The notes beneath the pieces are model-generated. The model did no database searches. It was not told where the DNA came from and saw nothing but the letters and a program-made list of their open reading frames with translations. The position numbers were made by a program, and so were the translations under genes. A DNA stretch of 64,000 nt from Adiantum capillus-veneris. Taxonomy: Eukaryota > Streptophyta > Polypodiopsida > Polypodiales > Pteridaceae. Shown here piece by piece: positions 22,450 through 32,898 of the stretch (position 1 is the stretch's first letter; each line of letters begins with the position of its first letter). The stretch is from assembly GCA_014529385.2 (NCBI GenBank), contig CM043953.1:75897372-75961371 (forward strand), in the 5' to 3' direction.

Positions 22450-25400
22450 CCTCCTATTTCTTTCCACCCACATGGCACGGTTTGAGAAAAGTATGCCCTT
22501 TCTCTCGAAAGGCAGTGCCAATAAATCAAATATATACATGTACAGCTCGATGAATCCAGGATACACTGTGTGCACACATTCGTTTGTGTGTGGTGACTGG
22601 TCTCGTGCTGATGCAGATCCCTTTCAGTTTTTCAAGCTTTCCCTCAGGCTATCTTTACGTTTTGCCTGGGAAGTTGGTGATATCACTTCAGACATGCATC
22701 AACTTTCATATGAATGCTTTTAGCTTTTTGCTGATGAACGCTTCTTTTATATATGGTCTTTTCTGTGGGTTTTCCTCGCCTTAAGGTTTCCCACTTGTAA
22801 ATTAATCCCAAAGATTACAAAAGAAAAGTGTGCGTATGAGAGGGAGAGAGAGTGAGAGAAACCTATATATGTCCTTATAAACAAACTGGGTCAATATTCA
22901 TTTTGCCTAATCCTGGAGGTAACTATGATTTCCTTGATTTTGCAACCAATATAATCAATCAAAGACAAAAGGTTTTAAACTGAGGTGTATATAGCTGACA
23001 ATCAATTGAATAATTTATGTCGCAGACGACTTCACAAAGACGGCACACTTATTCAGTCTGGCACACGGAAGAGAGAGGCTGGAACTTTTCAAAGCAGATC
23101 TTCTGGATGAAGGGTGTTTTGACACCATTGTGGAGAATTGTGAGGGGGTCTTTCATACAGCTTCACCAGTCAACATGGTAACTATTAATCCAGAGGTACT
23201 TCACCCACAACTTTCTTTGTTTCGATGTAGCAAATAGCCCTTACAACTTTTGGATTGTGCCTGTTCTGAATCATAGCTGATTCAATGCAGTTTAAAAGTT
23301 TGTATATGTGTGACGTGTCACAATGCACAGTCCATAGACTTGACCCAAGAGCAAAGATAGAGATTGCATATATCATGATGACATGGTGACTGGTACAATG
23401 GATAATGTTGCAGCCTAGCCCTATGGTTAGGGTGGTTTAAGGAATCCTATAAATAGGACCTCGGGCTCATTGTGAGCTATCTTATGTGATCATCACACTT
23501 AGACTCTAAGTCCTTGGCCGCTCTACCCGCACACCCGTAGCGGTGTGGGACTGGTGGTATGGGAGACGAGCCCTTGTGGTAGAGGCAAGCTCGTTGGCTG
23601 TGGCTTTATGGCTGGGAGGTGAGCCTGATGTCTGCTCTCCATGCTCGTCTATGCGTGAGTGGATGAATGTAATGAGGGACTAACATTGGCTCCCACGCTC
23701 CGGGGTGATCCCGTATTGGCTTTATGGCTGGGAGGTGAGCCTGATGTCCGCTCTCCATGCTCGTCTATGCGTGAGTGGATGAATGTAATGAGGGACTAAC
23801 ATTGGTATTAGAGCTTCTTCCTGCTCCTACATACGACATGGCAACGTGCAAAAAACCATTAGAGCTTTTACGGTCGTGATGGTGTAGCCTGACACGCTCT
23901 CTACCCTCTTGCATAGGATGGTATGGGTGCTACTAGCAAGAGAGGGGGCACATGCAAGCTGATGGTGTGAGTCCATCGTTAAGTCTTTCATGTTTTAGGC
24001 ACATGGATTGTCGTGTGTGGACGTTGATGCTAGCTGTCGTCACATGGATGCAAGGTGTGTCTTTGGTTTTCGCCTCTTCGCAGTCATGTGCCCACGTGGC
24101 ATGAGGACTCCTTATGGGGCTGGCCACTCCAAGGATATAACGGTTCCTCTGTATGCACATCTGGTGAAAGGCCTTTCTCATTATGGGGTATATGTTGCAG
24201 GAATTACATGGAATTGAAGGTTTTCACGCACATAATCACAGATTGGATTGCTTGTCATCTTGCTTCAATACCTGAGTAGTAGGATTCCTTGACCTACCTA
24301 ATTCTCTGGCACACGTTGCAAACACATGATGTGAACAAGGCTGTCCTATGCAGCTGCTTTGCACCAAGTGCACATAGCTTCTCTTCAGGAGTAGTTGTGC
24401 ATATGCTGTCCGCAGATTGTAGGTTCAAACTGACCATGTTCCAGCATAATTTGCATGATTTGCTGCTCCTGTTGCTTGCCTATACAGCATACTCATTGCC
24501 CAGTGCCCGTAATGCAAGGCAGCATGCTCCCTGCTCCCTGCCCATTGCCACTGCAGCACGGCAAGCAGCAGACACTCGCGCAGCAGCTGTGTCCATTTGG
24601 ACCACCCTAAGCGGCAGGACGCATAGGCAGCTGGCTGGGCGGCAGCCTACAGACAGGCACACAGTGGGCCGTGCAGTGGAGGCTTCAATGCACATGGGCA
24701 GGGCCCAGGCCCTTCGGCGGCAGATGCGTGCTGATTGAGCTCACGCGGCAGGGCGTTAAGTTTCTCACCGCCCAGCCTCCAAAATTCCCTTGTTATGACG
24801 CGAGCTTCAAAAGCTCCAACATGTCTCTCAAGCTCTAGCCTAAAAACCTGAAAACTCCCCAATTACTGGCAAATCTGAGAGGTAAGCTCACTGGGAAATT
24901 CCGCCGCTTGAGGCGGTTCACCTTCAAGGGCGGTTAGCCTTCCCTGCCTCTTTATTTAAACCCGCCGCCAATGGGGAGTGTGATTATCTCGTCACCACAA
25001 GCTCTTCCTCCTACACGAAGTTCTCTCTCCTTTTCAACTCTGCTCTTTGCTTATTTACCAAAAAGTCTTGGATGTATTTCCACGCGACCTGCTACTACAT
25101 ACTCCTGAATATTATTACCTACGTGCATGTTAGAGTTACGGTCCTAGTATCTCCCAGGGACAAGTGTTAGAGAGTGAGGGCTGTTTTGTGGCTTTGCCCA
25201 GCCAGTGTGAGGTTGTTTTCTCATGTCGGGATGTGTGTAGTCATGTTTAGCTCGGGTTTTAGCTTTGTTCCATTGCCATGTAGGCTCTTGCCTGCCTTGG
25301 GTATTTTCCCGCAGCCGGTTTCGTGCCTTCCCAGGACCCTAGGGCCCCTTACATTGCTCTTTTTTATCAACATCTAGGACCATTGTATCAGCATTTGTGC

Positions 25401-28400
25401 AATCTAAAGCAAATACCTCTCTAGCGATAGAGAGGGGGGGGGGGGCTTGGTGGGGGGTTTGGAACCCCATCTGGTGTTAGTCCTCTCTCTCTCTCATAGT
25501 ATCATTCTCTCTTCTCTCTCTAGTCTATTACACATCTCTCACATAAAAGAAACCTTGAGTATTTCAATGAGCACTCATCCTAAGCATTCACCATCAATCA
25601 CTTCCGCTGCAAATTACAATGAGCCTCCTATATACGTTTAAAAACTTCAATCTATTGGCTAGTGAAGTTGCGATTCCTTCCATTTGACCCAATCATTATC
25701 TATCCAATCCTAGTAGGCTAGGGGAAATCCCATATGCTCATACTCGTCAAGTTGGGCTTAACCCCAACAAACGCCCCCTTAAACCAAACTTGGGGAGTTT
25801 TACGAATGATATAATGCTCATGGCTCATGGGTTGTGGTTATTGTGGGTAGTGTACTCTTAGGATACTACTAACACATCAAGGCATGTAAAACATTGATTA
25901 ATCGTGGTGGTTCTACATAGATTCATTACCATGATTCAAAAGGTGTTTTTAATCTCCTATGCTAGGTTTACAAGGTAGTTCTGTAAGTAATACAAATTTA
26001 TATCATTCATTCATCTGTATGTTGTTGATGTCGTGCAACAAATCGACCTTCATGCTTCATCATCATTGGGTCTTCTTCGTCTTCGTCTTCGTCTTGATGG
26101 TCTTGTTCTTGATGTTTATCGGTTTGATTGGTCGAGAGTGCAAGCTTCATAGCCGATGGGCGGAAGCACACATACATTCCATGTGTTGTTGATGGCGTGC
26201 AGTGGATCGATCTTCATGCTTCATCATCATTGGGTCTTCTTCGTCTTCGTCTTCGTCTTCATGGTCTTGTTCTTGATGTTTATCGGTCCGATTGGTCGAG
26301 AGTGCAAGCTTCATAGCTAACAAGCAGAAGCACACATACATTCCATCTGATGTGTCTTGTGTGCGCATACATGAATGGGCGGTCTTATTAGTCTTTTGTC
26401 AGCAATGTCTAAACCCATGCCTGTGTGTACAACTTTCTTCATGCACATGTATTGCATCCATGTGTTGTGTCTTGTGTGCGCATACATGAATGGGCGGTGT
26501 TACCAGTCCTTTGTCAACAATGTCTAAACCCATGCTTGTGTGTACAAGTGCCTTCATGCACATGTATTGCATACATATTATGTGCCAACTTGAAGGATGC
26601 ACAATTTGGACATACATTGTTTTGTGGGCGAAACTTAATGTGCTTGAAAAAAAATCTTGGCAAGAGATCTCTCGCATTGCACTATATGAAGAGGTTCTTG
26701 GGCCCGAGCCAAGGTGGTGAGGAGGGTTCTTTGCCTTAAGAGAGCTTGACCACGGGAAGGAGGCTTTAGCCATGCTTGAAGCAAAACAACACGGGATCCC
26801 ACCCTTAAGTTTTGAATGCCTTGGGGCACTTCCATATTTTTGTTAAGTCGATGACCACGGAACCATTGCTGAGTTGCGTGTGGTGGCGGGCTCAGTTGGG
26901 ACAGTTGTCACCTGCTTGAAGCATGAAAGTCTGCAGGGGAAGAGGAAGCGATTGTAGCAAGCACAAGAGAAGAGAGGGGGGCTTCAGAGAGAAAAGAATT
27001 AGGGAGGAAGTGAGTAGCATCCATTGGGGGAATAATTCTTTTGCAAGCGATTCCATTAAGAAAGGGCCATGGACCCGCGAGGACGGTGCTGTCACAAACT
27101 GGTGACGTGGCAGGCCCCCCGACACACACACATTGCTGGTAGACTCCCGTGAAAAGTGCCGACAGGCTGACGTGGCAGTGTCGTTGTAAGGATTCTAGTC
27201 GCTAATCCTTAATTAAGTACTTAAACTCATGATTAAGACTTAAGAAACTGAAACTGAACTTAGAACAAGACTTAGAAGACTCTGTGTTTGATTGATTGAA
27301 TGTGTGTGATACAAGGGCTCCTTATATAGGAGACGAATAGACACAAATGAAAAGACACGTCTCTTGGTGAAGAGACATGACTTTAGACATAAAGACACAT
27401 CCTTTCGGCGAAGAGCTGCAACCATTGGGCGAAGAGTCGCACCCGTAGAGCGAAGGGGTGTGACCAGTCGTCAAAGGAGTGTGGCTTTTGGCGAAGAGGT
27501 ATGTCTTTTGGGCGAAGGGGTGTGACCATCCAAGCGCAGAGGTCCTCCTTGGCATGGCACTTCGCGTATCTGCAACTAGGAAGAGATGTAATACTGCAAC
27601 ATAGTCACAATCGTGACAGTCGTACAGATCTCCGCAAAATCCACTGACATGCTGACGTGGCATTGTACGGATGTTCCGTAAAAGCGCTGACATGTCGTAC
27701 AGATTTTCGGAAATTACATTGCTGCTGTTGGCTGGCTGAATTAGTGTTGAAAGCTTTTGGGGACAATTTGCTTTATTTTTGAAAGCTTTTGAGTTGTACT
27801 GATCTCCGCAAAATCCACTGACATGCTGACGTGGCATTGTACAGACGTTCCGTAAAAAGCGTTGACATGTCGTACAGATTTTCGGAAATTACATTGCTGT
27901 TTTTGGCTGGCTGAATTAGTGTTGAAAGCTTTTGGGGACAATTTGCTTTATTTTTGAAAGCTTTTGAGTTTAACTTTTGGGGCTCTGCTTTTGGGCATCC
28001 CTTGTAAGAGTAAATAAGTCCTTTGGGACTCACTCCTCAGAGCATCTGGACGCAGAGTCTGAGAGTGAGTACTCGCAGACTCTCTTGTACTTTGCACACA
28101 GATTAATATAAAAAGAAATACCGAAAGGGGCGCCAGTCTTTGGGGCCAATACTTCTTGGCACGGAACTACGTCGAGCCGTGTCGTCTTTTGTGAATTGTT
28201 TTGAAGTGAATCTCTGTTGTGTTGCGGTAGAATCTTGACTTGGGGTGTCCAAGTTTGTTACAGTGGTATCAGAGCGCGGCCGATTTCTCTTCTACCGGGA
28301 AATCCGATCCTTTTGTCGCGACACTTATGGATTCTGAAAAGAATCAGTCGACTTCTTCTGCATCTGCTGATGCGGGAGGAGATCACGAAGAAGATTCAAC

Positions 28401-29281
28401 CTAATATACAGAGGAAGAGTACGGGCCACCTCGGCCTACTGAGTACGACCTTCAAGAGATGGAATTTGGGGCCAATACTTCTTGGCACGGAACTACGTTG
28501 GGCTGTGTCGTCTTATGTGAACTATTTTGAAGTGAATCTCTGCTATGTCTCGGTAGAATCTTGACTTGGGGTGTCCAAGTTTGTTACAGGTACCCTCCTG
28601 ATTGCCTTTGTTGATGAGCAAGGTGCTACAGCTTGGAATATGGTCTGATTCTGCTTCTAATCTCCATCGCAATGACACACATGCACCTCAAAAAGGCGAG
28701 ACACAAGGCAGCGATTCTCAAAGTTTTACGGGCTAATCTCCATCGCAATGACACATATGCACCTCAAAAAGGCGAGACACAAGGCAGCGATTCTCAAAGT
28801 TTTACGGGTAGCGGGCATGAATGCTCTGGGGATCGGCGACCCTTCCACTGGCATTCCTAGAAGCAATAGCAGCTCTTTGGCCGGTGCAAACGGCCAAGGT
28901 GGGTCTATTTCTGCATAAGAGATGGAGATGGTGGCTTGGGCGCAAGAAGAGCAGCGGTTGCAGTTCTTGCAATGCCACATTCTAAGAGGGGATTTGAATA
29001 GAGGTGCCATCAACAGAGGCGAGGCTTCAAAGGTGAGGTATGGTGCATGCCGCCAGAGGGGATGAGATTAGTTGAATCTATTGGCTAGTGAAGTTGCGCT
29101 TCCTTCCCATTGGACCAAATCATGATCTATTCAATCCTAGTAGGCTAGGGGCTTTCCCCATATGCTCATACTCGTCAAGCTGGGCTTAACCCCAACAATG
29201 CCATGGGTGCTAGGAACAAATACGCTCACTGTTGCTCCTCGGACCTCGCCATCGCGCACCCCTCCCCCTTCTGATCCTATT

Positions 29282-29315
<34 letters not shown>

Positions 29316-32300
29316 GTTCACGTTACCTCCCCGTGCCCCTTCTCGCGTAGCCCGTCCGCCCTCTCCCTGCTTTGCTTTGCCACACAAACCCCCCCTCCCG
29401 GCTCCATAGATGTGCAGATTCTTGGGAGAGGTTACTACCAAATAGAGTTTACGTCTCTAGAAAGGGCAGCCAAAGTGATCTTGATGAGCCTACTCGACAA
29501 ACGGGCTGCTCGAGCTTGCTTCAGATAGTGGCACCACGACTTCGTCCTGACTTCAGATGTGCTTGAGGAGGCGCCAAATCTTCCTATCTCAGCTTGTTTC
29601 CCAAGCCTGAGGCGGGAGTATCTCCCCTTACTTGATTTGCTCCAAACTCAGGCCCTTGAGTCCTCCCATCATACGGGGGACCTTGCGATCACTGATTTGG
29701 TGCAGACCCTCTAGCATTTGGCCAAGTTCATAGTGACTTTGCCCGATGCCATAGGTTGCACATATTATTGTTCACTTTTTTGCACGTGCAGTTCTCCTCT
29801 TGCTATGTATAGGACTTTTGGGTAGAGGATGTGGCTTAGAGAGCTCTACAGGCATCTTGGATCTTTGTGGGGCATGTGATGCGATCTCTTTTGTCTCGGG
29901 GTGGCATTGGATGCGGATTATTTCCCAACCAAACCGGCCTCGAAGATTGCTTACCTAGCTGCTGTAGCATCATCTATCTTCTCTCACTGACCCCATGAGG
30001 ATGGTCTCATGGAATAACTAGGGTCTTGGAGGACCACAGTTTGTACGCCATTGATGTCGTTTGAGACGGGAGCTCCAGAGATGCCTTGTGGGTGGACCTA
30101 TTGATATTATTATCCTACAAGAGCATCATCGTTGTGAGAGCCGCATTCGGCGATGTGGACACGTTCTGCAAGGCAGATATGGGACATTTTGGTCAGCTAT
30201 TTTTGGGCCTAGTGACATTTGGAGCGGCTGATTAGGAACTTCTCGTGGTTAGGGCGAGACTCGCAAGGCTTGGGCCAAGGTCTCCTGGTATGTCATCTCT
30301 TTACCTTGCTCTCGAGGAGGGTTGGCGATTATCGACCCAACACGGCAAAGTAGAGCCCTTCTAGGGAAAGAGCCCTTGTCAGGTGCAGCGAAAGTGTTAA
30401 GGATTTAGCTTAGATCTAGTACTCCGCACAAAACAAGGGACACTTTACTTCTCTTGAAAGAACTGAATTGAACTGAAAGAAAGAGAGAGACACAAGAGAG
30501 AGAGAAAAGAGACGACACCGAAGCTGGTCCCAAACCCTCAAGGGCCCCCTTGCTCTGTTGCCAAGTACTTTCTTTATTCTTACACAATGCTCATACAATG
30601 ATGCTAAATACTGAGATGCTGTTTCTAATGGGTATTGATGCCACTGACGCTGGGTACTGGTACTGATGCTTCTGATATTGGGTACTACTGGGTATTGATG
30701 GGTACTGCGGGGTACGGAGGTACTGACAGGTACCAAGGGGTACTGATGGGTTCTCTGTCGACGACGACGACGATGTATTGCTGGAGTCTATGTCGACGAC
30801 GAGGTACTAATGGAGTCTATGTTGACGATAATGATGTCGATGACGAGGTACTGATGGCTCTTTGTTGCTGACGATGATGTGAACGACAAGGTACTGATGG
30901 GTCTATGTCGATGACGATGATGTCAACAACGAGGTACTGATGGGTGTGTGGATCCTTATGCCAAGTCAAGGCACAAGGGGTACTAGGTGTTGGGGTATTG
31001 TGTTGATGACGGTGACGACGACGCTATGACTGACTACCGGTACTGCTAGCGATGCTAGGAACTGCAACCAATGACGAGGCTAGGGCTGAAAGCTATCGTC
31101 GAGGACAATGACGTCTAGAATTTGCTGGCGTTCATGGATGAAAACGCTGATCATACTGGCTGAAAAACGCTGGTCATGCTGGGTGAAAACGTTGGTGAGA
31201 AAGGGCTGAAAACGCTAGGTGCTGGCCTACAATTCCAAGTCTGCAAGTTCCTTTGCTACTGTTGCCCCTTTTGCCAAGTGCTAGCGCCCAAAGCCTCCTT
31301 ATATAGGAGGCACAGGCTGGGTCGAGCACGCACACCGATGCCCCTGCGACCAAGTGAGGAATAGGCTGAAAATCTTTTATTAAAAAATAAGGTGCTAAGA
31401 GGTGGTTCACGCGGCAAATTTCCTACATGCTGAAATGTTGTCCTATGCAAGAGAGGGTATGCAACTATGACCGGCTTGGACATGCACGTCCTTCTAGAGG
31501 CTCACAAAGGTGCCAAGCTAGGTAGTAGGTTCTAAGCTAATGACTCATGCTAGACTGTAGCAGAAGCATGTCCACGTAGCGTAAGTGAAGTGCGCACGTG
31601 ATAGCCCTGGAAGGAATTGTTGCTTCACTGGATTCGAGCACGGGTCCCACATACGGATGGCCCATGGAGCCCCCCTCCACACGTTGGATTGGCAGCTTGT
31701 ACAGATTTTCGTGATTTACGGTGGCTGATTTCCAACGCCAGTTTTTTGGACCAGTTATTTTTGAGTTTAAAGGCTTTTCATGTAAACTGCTTTTCATAGG
31801 CCAAGGGCCTTTAAATATGTGCAGAGGGCTCATTCTTTGGTACGCTTCAGTGAGAAGATGCAGAGCGCGAGTATTGGCATTGTACTGAGTTCGAGTAATA
31901 TAAGGAAATACCGAAGGGGGTGTCAAGGTTTGGGGCCAATATTGTCTGGAGTGGAATTCCGCCACTCCATGTCGTGTGTCGTGGTTCAGTTGTTATTGAA
32001 GTGCTAAAAGTCTGTTCAGTCTATTCTTTTCTATGTACCCATTTTGTGATAGTGGTATCAGAGCTTCAGGCGTGTGCTTTTCTAAAAGCATATTGGTCCT
32101 ACAAAAGAGCAGACAGAGCAAACCGACGCTTCCAAAAGTCTACTGGAATTTTATTCGAAGTATCCTCGGGTCCCAACACCGGACTTATTAGTCACTCCCA
32201 CCCTTACTTCATTGCGCATCGGGCGCGCTCCCTTCTTCATGTTGCTAATTGGACTATTTTCTTATTTTTAATGATTAATCTCTTTTTATGATATTTTATT

Positions 32301-32848
32301 ATGCGCACTAAGAACTGTTAAAAGATTGTAGCTACAGGAACCGCTATCAAGAACGGACAATTCTGATGTGTCATTTGATTGGTGACGGTAAACATCGCGA
32401 AGGAGTTTCCGTAAGTTCGGTGGAAAGGGCCGGGTTACGAGTGCCCCTGATGCGTCACATGATGGGTGACGGGTGCATCAGTAAGGGGGCAACCCGTAGG
32501 CTAAGGAGGAAATCCGAACTGAGTAAGAAAGTACGCGTAAGAAGGCAAGCACAAGAATAAAGATGGGTTCAATGAAGCTTTTTACGAAAAGCAGGAACAG
32601 TCGTGGGAGGACAGATGTTTTCCCGCGAGGAGTCTGTGTCTGCATTGCATCTGTGTCGTGTCCTGCACCTCGGGACGCCTGGAATGTGTCCGTGTAGCAT
32701 TGTTTTCACTAACCGAGTGAGTTTTAAAGTTTGAACAGGTTCACACTTTATTTTATAAAGTGACCGGCCCCTTTATTAATAAAATAAAGCAAGCAAGGCT
32801 CTTAATAAAAAAAGCCAGCGCTAAAACTAAGGCAGGGGGCTGAATTGC

Positions 32849-32898
<50 letters not shown>

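Larger units (their letters stand above)
27090..28588 (+). mobile_element. Gypsy-type LTR remnant (element C)
   Basis: The 5' LTR runs from TGTCACAAAC at 27090 to TGTTACA at 28262. A primer binding site TGGTATCAGAGC follows at 28264-28275, then the first codons of a gag resembling that of element F, then the last 124 bp of a 3' LTR (28465-28588). Target-site flanks are GGTGC and GGTAC. Within the 5' LTR a 173-bp block is tandemly doubled (about 27621-27965). Solo LTR M sits inside this LTR. Nearly all of the interior is missing; the element is a dead remnant. Confidence 0.75.
26923..28641 (+). pseudogene. MYB-like exon fragment split by element C
   Basis: The segment ending at 27089 reads [12 protein letters not shown]. 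The segment from 28589 reads [19 protein letters not shown]. Together they look like the first part of a MYB repeat (KGPWT.ED...L...V...G...W), with the two tryptophans 20 positions apart, as in GAMYB-type R2 repeats. The interruption is exactly element C (27090-28588), flanked by GGTGC/GGTAC. A stop follows soon after NMV, and no second MYB repeat is seen. This is therefore a host-gene fragment or pseudogene in the same direction as the surrounding reductase gene. It could also be an unrelated frame that matches by chance. Confidence 0.4.

Noticed and set aside
24289-24738. 149-codon plus-strand frame in intron 2
   Set aside because: Ala/Arg/His-rich translation driven by local GC content, no domain, no splice context, and a comparable frame on the other strand.
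24940-25130. TTTATTTAAACCCGCCGCC followed by CT-rich leader, like a promoter
   Set aside because: No coding region or LTR partner follows, so neither a gene start nor an element boundary can be supported.
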